Positions 9,462 to 18,313 of a stretch of 64,000 nt of DNA are shown here, piece by piece (position 1 is the stretch's first letter; each line of letters begins with the position of its first letter). Made by a program: the position numbers and the translations under genes. Below the pieces are notes generated by a model, which saw nothing but the letters and a program-made list of their open reading frames with translations, was not told the DNA's origin and did no database searches. The stretch covers positions 117,232 to 181,231 of the forward strand of contig JAIOYK010000003.1 in assembly GCA_021741145.1 (NCBI GenBank). Reading direction: 5' to 3'. This DNA comes from Rhodospirillum sp. (GTDB lineage Bacteria; Pseudomonadota; Alphaproteobacteria; Rhodospirillales; Rhodospirillaceae).

Positions 9462-9547
9462 AAAAATAGTCGCCGGATGGCCTCTCCATCCGAAATCTGG
9501 AAACCGTCCCGTCGTCCATTCGTCCCGTTCCCGAGAGTTCCTGTTTC

Positions 9548-11974
9548 ATGCCCCTCGACCCCTTGCCCCCCTCCGCCCTGCGCGCGCCCTGTGACGCCGA
9601 TGCCCTTCCCTTCGCCAGCACCGCCGAGTTGGACCCCCTGGATGAACCCCTTGGGCAGGAGCGCGCGGTGGAGGCCGTTCGATTCGCGATCGGGATGCAA
9701 AATCACGGCTACAATCTCTTCGCCCTGGGGCCAAAGGGAACGGGGAAGATGTCCCTGATCAACCAGTTTCTGGCGGATGCCGCACGGGAAAGGCCCACCC
9801 CCGGGGACTGGGTTTATGTGCATAATTTCGATGATTCGGCCCGCCCCAGGGCCCTTTGCCTGCCCTCGGGGCGGGCGGACAGCTTCCGCAAGCGCATGGA
9901 CCGGTTGGTGGAGGATTTGGCCGTGGCCCTGCCCGCGGCTTTCGAAGGGGAAGAGTTCCAATCCCGGATGAAGGCCTTGGAAACGGACCATGGGCGCCAT
10001 CAGGAAGAGGTCATGGAGATCCTGCGCAAGAAGGCGGAGGACCATTCCTTCCTGTTGGTGCGCACGGAGGGTGGGCTGACTTTCGCTCCGGCCAAGGACG
10101 GCGAGGCCCTGACCCCGGAGGCCTACAACGCCCTGCCCGAACAAACCCGGGAGGCCATGAGTGCCCATATGAAGGCCCTCCAGAAGGATCTGGAGGAAAG
10201 CCTGAAGGATGTTCCCAAGTGGGAGAAGGAGCGGCGGGAGGCCATGAAGGCGATCTTGCGCGATGTGGCCCGGGGCGCCGCGGAACATCTGATCGAGGAA
10301 ATCCGCTGGGAGTATTCTCAGATTCCCGCGGTTGTCTCTCATTTGAACCGAATTCTTGACGATGTGGTCGACAACGTGGGCGAGTTCCTGGGAGGAGACG
10401 CCGAGGAGGGGGACTCGCCAGCGGACAGGAAGAAGGCCAAGGCCCATGCCGTTGTCCAGGCTCGAAAGCGGCTGAAGGTCAATCCCCTGACCACCAATGG
10501 AGTCAACCAGGGTGCTCCGGTGGTGGTGGAGGACAATCCAACCCAACCCAATCTGATCGGTCGGGTGGAGCATCTTGTGCGGTTCGGCGCCCTGACCACG
10601 GATTTCACCCTGGTGAAGGGGGGAGCCCTGCATCGGGCCAACGGCGGGTTTCTGGTCCTGGAGGCCCGTCGCTTGCTGTTGTCGCCCTTCGCCTATGAAG
10701 ACCTGAAGCGGGCACTCCGGGCCGGACAGGTCAAGATCGAGGCGCCAGCCCAAACCCATGGCGTGATGACCACCATCACCCTGGAGCCCGAGCCCGTTCC
10801 CTTGGACGTCAAGGTGATCCTGCTGGGCGACGCGGAAACCTATTACTTGCTCTCCGAAGCCGATCCTGAGTTCCGAGAGCTGTTCAAGGTGGCCGCCGAT
10901 TTTGATACGATGATGAAACGGACAGATGCCGCGGTTCTGTCCCTGGCCCGACTGCTGGCTGGTCTGGTGGCCCGGGAGAGCCTGCGCCCCCTGGACCGCA
11001 CGGGCATCGCCCAACTGGTGGAGCGGGCCGGGCGGTTGGCCGATGAGTCGGGCAAGCTGACCGCCCATATGGGCAGCCTGACGGATCTGGCGCGGGAAGC
11101 GGACTATTTCGCGTCCAAGGACGGAAGCGAAATGATCGAGGGACCCCATGTGATCGCCGCCGTGGAGGCCCAGGAACGGCGTGAAGGGCGGGTCCGGGAC
11201 TTGATGCTGGAGGAAATCGTCGAGGGTACCATCCGGGTGGATACGGAAGGACAAGTGGTCGGGCAAATTAACGGTCTGGCGGTGTACCATTTCGGCCGGA
11301 TCGGGTTTGGCCGCCCCACCCGCATCACCTGCGCCGCCCGGGTTGGCCGGGGCGAGGTCGTGGACATCGAGCGCGAGGTGGACCTGGGCGGCCCCCTGCA
11401 CAGCAAGGGCGTGTTGATCCTCACCTCTTTCCTGGCCACGCGCTTCGCCGTGGATGGCCCGCTGAGCCTGTCGGCGAGTCTCGTCTTCGAGCAGTCCTAT
11501 GGGGAGATCGAGGGGGACAGTGCCTCCTCGACGGAGCTTTACGCCCTACTGTCGGCCTTGGGGGAGGTGCCCATTCGCCAGAACCTGGCGGTGACCGGCT
11601 CGGTGGATCAATTTGGCAATGTCCAGCCCATCGGCGGTGTGAACGAAAAGGTGGAAGGATTCTTCGACGTCTGTGTCGCCAAGGGGCTGACGGGGGACCA
11701 GGGGGTCCTGATCCCGCGCACCAACGTCCGGAACCTGATGCTTCGCCAGGACGTGGTGGATGCCTGCGCGGCCGGAACGTTCCACATTTACGCCGTGCAC
11801 ACGGTGGACCAGGGAATCCGCCTCCTCACGGGGCTGGAACCCGGCGAGCGGGGACGGGATGGCCATTTCACCAAGGGGAGCCTGAACGACCGGGTGGCCA
11901 AGCGGCTGGACGCCTTCGCCCGCCGCGCCAACCGGGACCATGGGGAACGGAACGGGCGCCAGACCAAGGTGTGA
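9548..11974 (+). CDS. Lon-family ATP-dependent protease (LonB/AAA_32 type)
   Basis: An 808-residue protease distinct from housekeeping LonA: there is no LonA-type N-terminal substrate domain. The N-terminal region holds a P-loop, LGPKGTGKMSL (about 60-70), in which the usual Ser/Thr after Lys is Met. A long helical insert follows, then the AAA core ANGGFLVLEARRLL. The S16 protease domain has its catalytic Ser in GDSASS (Ser658) and catalytic Lys in GGVNEKVEGF (Lys701). In relatives this type degrades unfolded or specific proteins; targets here are unknown. No partner gene is apparent. Confidence 0.88.
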   Translation: MPLDPLPPSALRAPCDADALPFASTAELDPLDEPLGQERAVEAVRFAIGMQNHGYNLFALGPKGTGKMSLINQFLADAARERPTPGDWVYVHNFDDSARPRALCLPSGRADSFRKRMDRLVEDLAVALPAAFEGEEFQSRMKALETDHGRHQEEVMEILRKKAEDHSFLLVRTEGGLTFAPAKDGEALTPEAYNALPEQTREAMSAHMKALQKDLEESLKDVPKWEKERREAMKAILRDVARGAAEHLIEEIRWEYSQIPAVVSHLNRILDDVVDNVGEFLGGDAEEGDSPADRKKAKAHAVVQARKRLKVNPLTTNGVNQGAPVVVEDNPTQPNLIGRVEHLVRFGALTTDFTLVKGGALHRANGGFLVLEARRLLLSPFAYEDLKRALRAGQVKIEAPAQTHGVMTTITLEPEPVPLDVKVILLGDAETYYLLSEADPEFRELFKVAADFDTMMKRTDAAVLSLARLLAGLVARESLRPLDRTGIAQLVERAGRLADESGKLTAHMGSLTDLAREADYFASKDGSEMIEGPHVIAAVEAQERREGRVRDLMLEEIVEGTIRVDTEGQVVGQINGLAVYHFGRIGFGRPTRITCAARVGRGEVVDIEREVDLGGPLHSKGVLILTSFLATRFAVDGPLSLSASLVFEQSYGEIEGDSASSTELYALLSALGEVPIRQNLAVTGSVDQFGNVQPIGGVNEKVEGFFDVCVAKGLTGDQGVLIPRTNVRNLMLRQDVVDACAAGTFHIYAVHTVDQGIRLLTGLEPGERGRDGHFTKGSLNDRVAKRLDAFARRANRDHGERNGRQTKV

Positions 11975-12432
11975 GGAAGGCCCCTGTCTGTCTTCACACC
12001 GGCTTCAATGCCTCCAGATCCGCTCCCTTGATGGCCTCCAGATTGGTTTGGATCCTGTCGACGGGCCAAACCCACCAACGGGTTTTCCGAAGGGGCCTTA
12101 TGGTTTCTCAGTCGAAACGAGAACGGATGTTCTCGGCTGAAATGCCACCGGCGATCATGCCCCATGGGCGATTTGGCGGAACTTCCCGATGACCAGCCGT
12201 GCGTGGGTGGTCGATGGCTTGGTTGAGGTTGACCAACGTTTTCACCACCGTCCCATCGGGCATCACCATGAGAGACCGTTGCGTCGGGTCGAGGGGGCAT
12301 TTCACGGTCATGGGATATCCAAAGGCAAGACCAATAGTGCGGCATTTTGCCAGTGTTGACCGGACCCAACAAGCGCGGGGTAGGACGACCGGTCTTGTAT
12401 CCCGGGTCCGAAAGGCGCATGTGAAGGGCACC
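11975..12432. other. Intergenic region with no confident gene
   Basis: About 460 bases between the Lon-like gene and the EamA transporter. The longest reading frame that looks at all coding is on the minus strand, ATG at 12311 to stop at 12108, 67 codons, containing MPDGTVVKTLVNLNQAID and WGMIAGGISAENI. It has no ribosome-binding site I can defend and matches nothing I recognise. It may be a gene remnant. The upstream region for the transporter at 12433 lies at its right end. Confidence 0.4.
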
Positions 12433-13452
12433 ATGACAGCGTCCTCCACCGGCGAATCCGCCGGATCCAGCCCTCTTCCCGGATCCATCGACCCCCTGAT
12501 CCTGTCCCTTCCGGAGGCTTCCGGAACGGGGACGGGTGGTCCGGGGTTCACGCCCGATTCCCCGAGCCCCTGGGCCGATCTTCCCCTCAATGTGCGCGGC
12601 GCGGTCTGGATGCTGGTGAGCGCGTTATCCTTTACCGTCATGGGGGTGTTCATCAAGATCGCGGGTCAGGACCTGCATGCTTTTCAGATCGCCTTCTTCC
12701 GCTGTCTCTTTGGGCTTCTGGCCCTGACCCCGTTCATCGCCCGGATGGGGCCCGAGATCCTGCGCCCCAGTCAACCCGGGCTGCACTTGATTCGCCTGCT
12801 GATCGGCACCACGGCCATGTTCAGCCTGTTCTACGCCATGACCCACCTTCCCTTCGCCATGGTCATCGCCATCAGCTTCGCCCGGCCCTTGTTCATGCTT
12901 GTGCTCGCCGCGGCGATCCTCGGCGAACGAGTGGGGTGGCGGCGGGGGCTCGCCACCTTTGTTGGTTTCGGGGGCGTGATGATTGTTCTACGGCCCGATC
13001 CGGCGCATATGGAATGGGTGGCCCTGGCTCCGGCCTTTTCGGCTCTGCTGATCGCCTGCGCGATGACCATCGTGGCCATCCTGTCGCGCAAGGACAAGCC
13101 ACTGACCATCCTGACCTGGTTCGCCGTTGGCTCTTCCTTCCTGACCCTGGGTCCGGCCATTTATGTCTGGCACTGGCCAGACCCCTGGTTGTTCGCCGCC
13201 CTGCTTCTGATGGGTGGTTTTGGCAGCCTGGGCCAGTTCATGGCGGTCAAGGCCTTCGGAACCGCCGAGGCCTCCGCCGTGGGACCCTTCGAGTTTTCCC
13301 AAATTCTGTTCGCCGGGATTACCGGGTTCCTGATCTTCGACGAGGTGCCGGATATGTGGACCTTCGTGGGATCCGTGGTGATCATGGGGTCGGCGCTCTA
13401 TATCCTCTGGCGGGAAACGCGGCTGAAAAAAGAAGCCGTCACGGGGGCCTGA
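12433..13452 (+). CDS. EamA/DMT-family transporter
   Basis: A 339-residue membrane protein with two EamA repeats and about ten helices. A 50-residue Ser/Pro/Gly-rich N-terminal tail precedes the first helix, VRGAVWMLVSALSFTVMGVF. Further family segments are FRCLFGLLALTPFIARMGPE, FAMVIAISFARPLFMLVLAA, and FEFSQILFAGITGFLIFDEV near the end. The ATG at 12433 follows AAGGGC; longer in-frame starts exist but have no support. The substrate is unknown. The next gene, an SDR, starts 74 bases later, and the pair may be co-transcribed. Confidence 0.83.
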   Translation: MTASSTGESAGSSPLPGSIDPLILSLPEASGTGTGGPGFTPDSPSPWADLPLNVRGAVWMLVSALSFTVMGVFIKIAGQDLHAFQIAFFRCLFGLLALTPFIARMGPEILRPSQPGLHLIRLLIGTTAMFSLFYAMTHLPFAMVIAISFARPLFMLVLAAAILGERVGWRRGLATFVGFGGVMIVLRPDPAHMEWVALAPAFSALLIACAMTIVAILSRKDKPLTILTWFAVGSSFLTLGPAIYVWHWPDPWLFAALLLMGGFGSLGQFMAVKAFGTAEASAVGPFEFSQILFAGITGFLIFDEVPDMWTFVGSVVIMGSALYILWRETRLKKEAVTGA

Positions 13453-13526
13453 GGCGTGGTATCCAGGGGACCTCCCTTCGCGAACGTCCCAACGATCAAA
13501 ATCCGTTCACTATACAGAGAGGACTC

Positions 13527-14291
13527 ATGGACGTTTCTGGTACATCCGCCATCGTCACCGGTGGCGCGTCTGGCCTGGGCGCCGCCACCGCCGCCGTGCT
13601 CGCCGCCGCGGGTGCGCGGGTGGTGTTGTTTGACCGCGACCTGGACAGGGCCCAAGCCCATGCCCAGGCCATCGGCGGTCTGGCCGTCGCCTGCGACGTG
13701 ACCGACGAGGTGTCGGTGGACGCCGCCCTGGACCACGTGGCCGAGGCGCAAGGCGCACCCCGGATCGCGGTCAATTGCGCGGGCATCGTGTCGGGCTCGC
13801 GTATTGTCGGGCGGAATGGTCCCTTCGACATGGGCGTCTTCCGCAAGACCATCGAAGTCAACCTGATCGGCACCTTCTGCCTCATGAGCCGGGCCGCGGC
13901 GCGGATGGCGGTGCTCGATCCCCTGGAGGATGGGGAACGGGGGGTGATCGTCAATACCGCCTCCATCGCCGCCTTCGAGGGGCAGATCGGGCAGGCGGCC
14001 TATTCGGCCTCCAAGGGGGGCGTCGCCGCCCTGACCCTGCCCGCGGCCCGGGAGTTCGTGAAATCGGGCATCCGGGTGATGTGTATCGCGCCGGGCGTCT
14101 TCGAGACCCCCATGGTGTCCGAGGGCCTGAGCGACGAGGTCCGCGAAGCCCTGATCGCCAAATGCCAGTTCCCCGCCCGCCTGGGCAGGCCGGAGGAATA
14201 TGGCAAGCTGGTGCTGTCCATTTGCGGCAACACCATGCTCAATGGCGAAGTCATTCGGCTTGATGGCGCCCAGCGCCTGGAGCCACGGTAA
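13527..14291 (+). CDS. SDR-family 3-hydroxyacyl-CoA dehydrogenase, HSD17B10-like
   Basis: A 254-residue short-chain dehydrogenase. The NAD-binding motif is TGGASGLG near residue 13, followed by CDVTD, NCAGI and the catalytic YSASK. The C-terminal GNTMLNGEVIRLDGAQRL is the hallmark of type II 3-hydroxyacyl-CoA dehydrogenases (HADH2/HSD10), which oxidise short or branched 3-hydroxyacyl-CoA, for example in isoleucine breakdown. The ATG at 13527 follows AGAGAGGAC. A GC-rich hairpin follows the stop, before a cupin gene. Confidence 0.88.
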   Translation: MDVSGTSAIVTGGASGLGAATAAVLAAAGARVVLFDRDLDRAQAHAQAIGGLAVACDVTDEVSVDAALDHVAEAQGAPRIAVNCAGIVSGSRIVGRNGPFDMGVFRKTIEVNLIGTFCLMSRAAARMAVLDPLEDGERGVIVNTASIAAFEGQIGQAAYSASKGGVAALTLPAAREFVKSGIRVMCIAPGVFETPMVSEGLSDEVREALIAKCQFPARLGRPEEYGKLVLSICGNTMLNGEVIRLDGAQRLEPR

Positions 14292-14299
14292 CGACGACG

Positions 14300-14323
14300 G
14301 GCGCCCGGGGTGGTCCGGGCGCC
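14300..14323 (+). other. GC-rich hairpin between SDR and cupin genes
   Basis: GGCGCCCGG (14300-14308) pairs with CCGGGCGCC (14315-14323) around a 6-base loop. Only a weak T-rich stretch (TCCCTTT) follows, so it may be a partial terminator or a 3'-end stabiliser for the SDR transcript. Confidence 0.5.
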
Positions 14324-14347
14324 TCCCTTTACCCGGGACATAACGCC

Positions 14348-14659
14348 ATGCGTGTCATCAAACGCCGCGACTTCACGGGGGACCGCCCTTGGGCGGCGCT
14401 GGATATCGAGGCCATCGACGGCGCGACGGTGCGCCTCCATTGGACCGACCAGCCTTATCTCTGGCATGTAAATGACGGGCCGGAGGTCTTCACCGTGCTT
14501 GACGGTCAAGTGGACATGCACGTCCGGGACAATGGCGTCGAGCGGGTGATCCGTCTGGAACCCGGAGACGTCTTCCACGCCGAAAGCGGGGATGAACACA
14601 AGGCCGAGCCCCTTGGCCCGGCCCGCGTCCTGGTGATCGAGCGGGCCGGGAGCATCTAA
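14348..14659 (+). CDS. Cupin-domain protein
   Basis: A 103-residue single-domain cupin. The first motif region is WHVNDGPEVFTVLDGQVDMHV and the second LEPGDVFHAESGDEHKAEP. The conserved His and Glu residues that usually bind a metal are partly present (His, Glu, His). Function cannot be told from sequence; small cupins include isomerases, dioxygenases and binding proteins. Its stop overlaps the convergent metallophosphoesterase gene by 4 bases, tail to tail. Confidence 0.75.
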   Translation: MRVIKRRDFTGDRPWAALDIEAIDGATVRLHWTDQPYLWHVNDGPEVFTVLDGQVDMHVRDNGVERVIRLEPGDVFHAESGDEHKAEPLGPARVLVIERAGSI

Positions 14660-15819
14660 CCCCGCGTCAGTGTGATCAAGGTGATCTCCGACGGCGCGCC
14701 GAACCGTTTCGGGGGTCCCCAATATCCGGTTCCCCGGCTGACATAGACCCACATGGATCCCCAGCGGTGGAGTCCCGCCGTTAGGGGCTGTTGCATGCGC
14801 ACGGCATAATTCCAGGGCCAGATTTGTCCGCCATGGGTATGGCCAGACAGCTGAAGGTCGGCGCCCACCGCGCTGGCCGCCTCGGCGGATCGGGGTTGGT
14901 GGGCCAGCAGGATCCGGAGAAGGCCCTCGGGCGCGCCTTCCAGAGCCTTGGCCGGGTCGCTTGGTCGATCCGGGGTGTGCCGTCCCGCCGAAAAATCTTC
15001 TACTCCAGCCACGACCAATTTGGCGCCGTCATGGTCCAGGATTTCATGGGCGTTGCGGAGGGGGTGCATGCCCAGTTCGGCGAAAGCCGCCATCCAGGGG
15101 TCGGCGCCGGAATAGAACTCGTGGTTCCCCGTAACAACAAAGGTGCCGTGGCGGGAGTGCAAGTCACCAAGGGGCGCCACGTCCTTGCCGAGGTGACTCA
15201 CGTCGCCGTCGACCACGTCCCCTGTGATGGCGACCATGTCCGCGTTCAACCTATTGGTCCGTTCGACCATGCGCCGGACCGAACCTCCCTTGATGGTCGA
15301 GCCCACGTGGATATCGGACAATTGGGCGATGGTGAAGCCGTCCAAGGCTTGGGGAAGCGTCTTCAGGGGAACGGACACCCGGACGACACGCGCCACTTTC
15401 CGGGCATTGATGAAGCCGACCGCGGTGACCAGCAGGGAGAGGCCGACCACCGCCAGGGCGCTTTGGCTGGTCCAGGCCCGGCTGGCGGGGATCAATAGGG
15501 TCAGATCCCGGACCAGGGTTAAAACGAACAGCGAGGAAAACCAGCCCATGGCCAGGGTGCCGGCCCAGACCAGCGGATCCACCAGGGGGCGACGGGCGTA
15601 AAGGCGCGCCAGGGTGCCAAAGGGGATGAGGAAGGTGGATAGCAGGCAATAGCTCGCGGCCAGGGCGATGATGGCGGGGCCACCGGGCAGGTCGGGTACC
15701 AGGCGTACCCCCACGTACAGGTGGGCCGGGGCGAAGATGGCCAGGATCCAGAAGGCGAAGCGGCGCACGCGGCTTCTGGGCGGTGGGGGCGGTGGGGCGG
15801 TTTTGGACATGGCGCTCAT
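14656..15819 (-). CDS. Membrane-anchored metallophosphoesterase (YkuE/YaeI-like)
   Basis: A 387-residue protein. Residues 1-130 hold a Pro-rich start and about four membrane helices (FAFWILAIFAPAHLYVGVRL, PAIIALAASYCLLSTFLIPF). The C-terminal calcineurin-like domain shows the full metal set: IAQLSDIHVGS, ITGDVVDGDV, VTGNHEFYSG, LLAHQP and LSGHTHGGQIWPW. YkuE/YaeI relatives act on UDP-2,3-diacylglucosamine-like or other phosphoesters at the membrane; the substrate here is open. The ATG at 15819 has a second ATG 9 bases inside. Confidence 0.87.
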   Translation of the reverse strand: MSAMSKTAPPPPPPRSRVRRFAFWILAIFAPAHLYVGVRLVPDLPGGPAIIALAASYCLLSTFLIPFGTLARLYARRPLVDPLVWAGTLAMGWFSSLFVLTLVRDLTLLIPASRAWTSQSALAVVGLSLLVTAVGFINARKVARVVRVSVPLKTLPQALDGFTIAQLSDIHVGSTIKGGSVRRMVERTNRLNADMVAITGDVVDGDVSHLGKDVAPLGDLHSRHGTFVVTGNHEFYSGADPWMAAFAELGMHPLRNAHEILDHDGAKLVVAGVEDFSAGRHTPDRPSDPAKALEGAPEGLLRILLAHQPRSAEAASAVGADLQLSGHTHGGQIWPWNYAVRMQQPLTAGLHRWGSMWVYVSRGTGYWGPPKRFGAPSEITLITLTRG

Positions 15820-15947
15820 ATGGGAGAGGACGCCGCCGACCGCCAGGGGAGTGTGGGAGGGAAAGGGATTTCAGCCCGGCGCCGTTTGATCTAGGACTAT
15901 CAGTAATCGCGTTCATCGCGCCATCGCGTAAGGAGGCACCCCGGCCC

Positions 15948-16514
15948 ATGCTCACGGAAATAACCGAATCCGGATACGGCGTCGAAATCGACATGGTTTA
16001 TGCCACCGACCGGGTCTTCACCGGCAAGGCGGTCTATGGGCGGGCGGCTTGTTTTCTTCATCCCGATGCCGCCGTCCTGTTGCGCCGGGCCGTGGACTTG
16101 GCCGACAGCCTGGGGTATCGCCTAAGGATCCTGGACGCCTTCCGCCCCGCCGAGGCCCAATGGGTGCTGTGGGCCCATACACCGGATCCAGCCTTCATCA
16201 GCGATCCCAGGCGTGGCTCGCCCCATTCCATGGGGGCCGCGGTTGACTTGACCCTGGTTGACAAGGCCAGTGGCCAAGCCCTGGATATGGGAACGGGATT
16301 TGATGACCTGCGCGCCCAATCCTATCACGGGGATACGTCCGTTTCCGTGGAGGCCCAGCGGAATCGCTTGCTGTTGCTCGGGATTATGACGGCGGCGGAT
16401 TGGGATTTCTTCAGAAATGAGTGGTGGCATTACCAGCTCTTCCGGCCCCGGGGCCGCTACCCTGTCTTGACGGATGGCGCGGCGGGGACCCGGTTGATGC
16501 CGGGGGCGGCATGA
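15948..16514 (+). CDS. D-Ala-D-Ala dipeptidase (VanX/DdpX family, M15D)
   Basis: A 188-residue zinc peptidase. It has VYGRAACFLHPDAAVLLRRA, LRILDAFRPAEAQWVLW, the zinc motif GSPHSMGAAVDLTLVD (His and Asp ligands) and the catalytic EWWHYQ. The family splits D-alanyl-D-alanine, either for vancomycin resistance or, outside van clusters, for peptidoglycan turnover and carbon use. No vanH or vanA neighbours occur, so turnover is more likely. The ATG at 15948 has a strong AAGGAGG upstream. The stop overlaps the next gene's start (ATGA). Confidence 0.87.
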   Translation: MLTEITESGYGVEIDMVYATDRVFTGKAVYGRAACFLHPDAAVLLRRAVDLADSLGYRLRILDAFRPAEAQWVLWAHTPDPAFISDPRRGSPHSMGAAVDLTLVDKASGQALDMGTGFDDLRAQSYHGDTSVSVEAQRNRLLLLGIMTAADWDFFRNEWWHYQLFRPRGRYPVLTDGAAGTRLMPGAA

Positions 16515-17017
16515 CGGACGCGGAGCCCGGGTTTCTCCGGCCTGATCCGATCCCCATCGCGTTGGCTCATGGCCCCCTTCTCGAAGCCCTGCATGACGCG
16601 GCTTTCTCTCCCCGGGGGGAAAGGGGGTGGACCACCGAGGAGTTTCTAACCCTGGTGGGGATGGAAGGCGTCTTTGGGTTTATCGCGGTCGCCCCCGGAG
16701 CGGAGCCGGAAGCCCTGGGATTTGTTCTGGCTCGCGCCGTGGCGGGGGAAGGAGAGATCCTGACCATCGCCACCCGGCCCGACCGGTGCCGACGGGGAGT
16801 GGGCAGCCTCTTGCTCAAGAGGACCCTGGCGGAATGCGTCCGGTGGGGGGCGGAGACCCTGTTCCTGGAAGTCGCCGAGGACAATGCCCCGGCCCGGGCC
16901 CTTTACGAGGGGCGCGGCTTTGTCTTTCAGGGGCGACGCAAAGGGTATTATCGACGGGGCGCCAAGCGGATCGACGCCCTTGTCTTGTCCCGGACGATTG
17001 GCGCGTGTGGACACTAA
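16511..17017 (+). CDS. GNAT acetyltransferase, RimI-like
   Basis: A 168-residue GNAT protein. The acetyl-CoA loop reads ATRPDRCRRGVGSLLLKRTL (about 95-114), followed by LFLEVAEDNAPARALYEGRGF, the classic RimI-style motif B with the Tyr that serves as general acid. RimI acetylates the N-terminus of ribosomal protein S18, and the alphaproteobacterial rimI usually sits next to tsaB. Here it follows a VanX-like gene, so a different substrate is possible. It is translationally coupled to that gene by a 4-base overlap. Confidence 0.8.
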   Translation: MTDAEPGFLRPDPIPIALAHGPLLEALHDAAFSPRGERGWTTEEFLTLVGMEGVFGFIAVAPGAEPEALGFVLARAVAGEGEILTIATRPDRCRRGVGSLLLKRTLAECVRWGAETLFLEVAEDNAPARALYEGRGFVFQGRRKGYYRRGAKRIDALVLSRTIGACGH

Positions 17018-17062
17018 AAGGACCCTTCGGAATCGGATGGTCAAGTTTTCATTCCACCGAGT

Positions 17063-17320
17063 TCATCCTTTGCGGATGATCAGGCGATGTACCCCTTCAG
17101 GGCCTTCCCCGTCCTCGGGCACCAGGGAAAGGATGGCATGACCCAATTCGACGGTCGACCGCGGAACGTTTTTCAGGGGTTCACGACCCTTTAGCCGGAC
17201 TTCAAGACAGTCTCCGCTTTCCATCTTCTCGATCAAAAGTTTCGTCTTCACGAATGTCATTGGGCAGACTTCGCCCGTGATATCAATTGAAAGCCTGTTG
17301 TTGACCGACTGGTTGTCCAT
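17063..17320 (-). CDS. TusA/SirA-like sulfurtransferase-family protein
   Basis: An 85-residue protein of the TusA fold. The key Cys lies in ITGEVCPMTFVKTK (Cys19, followed by Pro). The rest has LEVRLKGREPLKNVPRSTVE and a C-terminal HRLIIRKG. TusA relays persulfide sulfur for tRNA thiolation and cofactor synthesis; the CPMT rather than CPEP form points to a TusA-like paralogue whose partner is not known. The start is set at the ATG at 17320 because AAAGAGAT stands ahead of it; the frame is open 13 codons further. It is divergent from mucR across a 95-base AT-rich promoter region. Confidence 0.82.
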   Translation of the reverse strand: MDNQSVNNRLSIDITGEVCPMTFVKTKLLIEKMESGDCLEVRLKGREPLKNVPRSTVELGHAILSLVPEDGEGPEGVHRLIIRKG

Positions 17321-17415
17321 TTTGATCTCTTTTTGCGCCATATTGATTATTGCTTCCATCGTAAAACCAAATTATGTAGGATCCGTTTTGAACCTAAATA
17401 AAGAAAGGCCGCTCA

Positions 17416-17835
17416 ATGTCGTCCCCGGTGAGTGAAAAAGAACTCGTTGAACTTACCTCCACTATCGTTGCCGCGCATGTTGCGAACAACTCGGTTCCCT
17501 TGTCGGAATTGCCGGATTTGATCGCCAGCGTGTATAAGTCCCTGACCGAACTTGGGGTAGCGCCCGCCGTTGTCGAGGAAAAGCCGCAACCCGCCGTTCC
17601 CATTAAGAAGTCCGTGACTCCAGATTTCATCATTTGCCTGGAAGATGGCAAGAAGCTCAAGATGTTGAAGCGACATTTGAAAACCGCTTACGGCATGACG
17701 CCGGACGAGTACCGGGATAAGTGGGGTTTATCCTCCGATTATCCCATGGTTGCTCCCAGCTACGCCGATCATCGCAGCTCCCTGGCCAAGAAAATTGGTC
17801 TGGGGACACGCTCACGCAAGGGTGGCGATAGCTAA
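17416..17835 (+). CDS. mucR: MucR/Ros-family zinc-finger transcriptional regulator
   Basis: A 139-residue regulator confined to alphaproteobacteria and a few relatives. The N-terminal part (VELTSTIVAAHVANNSVP) mediates oligomerisation. The DNA-binding half has IICLEDGKKLKMLKRHLKTA and GMTPDEYRDKWGL, ending YADHRSSLAKKIGLG. The zinc-binding first Cys is kept (FIICLEDG). MucR proteins act as H-NS-like regulators of surface polysaccharide, motility and cell cycle. The ATG at 17416 follows GAAAGG. The promoter region is AT-rich, which fits autoregulation. Confidence 0.94.
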   Translation: MSSPVSEKELVELTSTIVAAHVANNSVPLSELPDLIASVYKSLTELGVAPAVVEEKPQPAVPIKKSVTPDFIICLEDGKKLKMLKRHLKTAYGMTPDEYRDKWGLSSDYPMVAPSYADHRSSLAKKIGLGTRSRKGGDS

Positions 17836-17870
17836 GGCATCGGGTATTCCGGGAGCGGACGCTTTGTGAA

Positions 17871-17906
17871 GGCGTCGTGGAGGAACCCACGGCGCCTTTT
17901 TCTTTT
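17871..17906 (+). terminator. Rho-independent terminator of mucR
   Basis: GGCGTCGTGG (17871-17880) pairs with CCACGGCGCC (17887-17896) over 10 bp with one G-U pair and a 6-base loop. The run TTTTTCTTTT follows directly. It lies 35 bases after the mucR stop. Confidence 0.88.
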
Positions 17907-18313
17907 GTGTGGAAAGGGGCTCCGCTGGAATGAAGGCGCGGTTCTGGATATCCCTTTGACGCCATGGCTTTTCAAGAATGACGCGCGCCGCTACCATGGG
18001 GTCGACGCAGTCTGGAATGGCAGGTGGGTCTGGAACGACGGGCGGGACCCATGAGCCTGGCGCCGGGGTCCATGGTCTCCCCCCGGATGGGGCGCTGGGG
18101 CCGCGTTGCCTCTCGCGCATGGACCCAAACGAGGGCTTTGACCGGCTTTGGAACGGTGATGCACGGATTGGGATTTGGCGTGTTGGCCTTTGGTGCGTTG
18201 GCCTTTGGTGCGTTGGCCGATGCAATTATTGAAGGCGTCGGTGCTCGGGGTGTCCGATTGGTGTGCTTCGGAAACTCCTTGTGGATTCAGGAAAACAAAC
18301 GAGAGCGGGTCGG
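17907..18313. other. Intergenic region upstream of fur, with a short tandem repeat
   Basis: About 400 bases between the mucR terminator and fur. A 15-base unit (GTTGGCCTTTGGTGC) is repeated exactly at 18182-18196 and 18197-18211, with a partial third copy. A frame at 18024-18317 crosses the repeat and would encode VLAFGALAFGALADA, but it overlaps the fur start and has no good ribosome-binding site, so I do not call it a gene. The fur promoter should be near the right end. Confidence 0.4.

Noticed and set aside
9374..11401. 675-codon open frame on the minus strand
   Set aside because: It is antisense to the Lon-like gene; the sense protein has clear motifs, and the antisense product is His/Gly/Gln-rich as expected of a GC-rich shadow frame.
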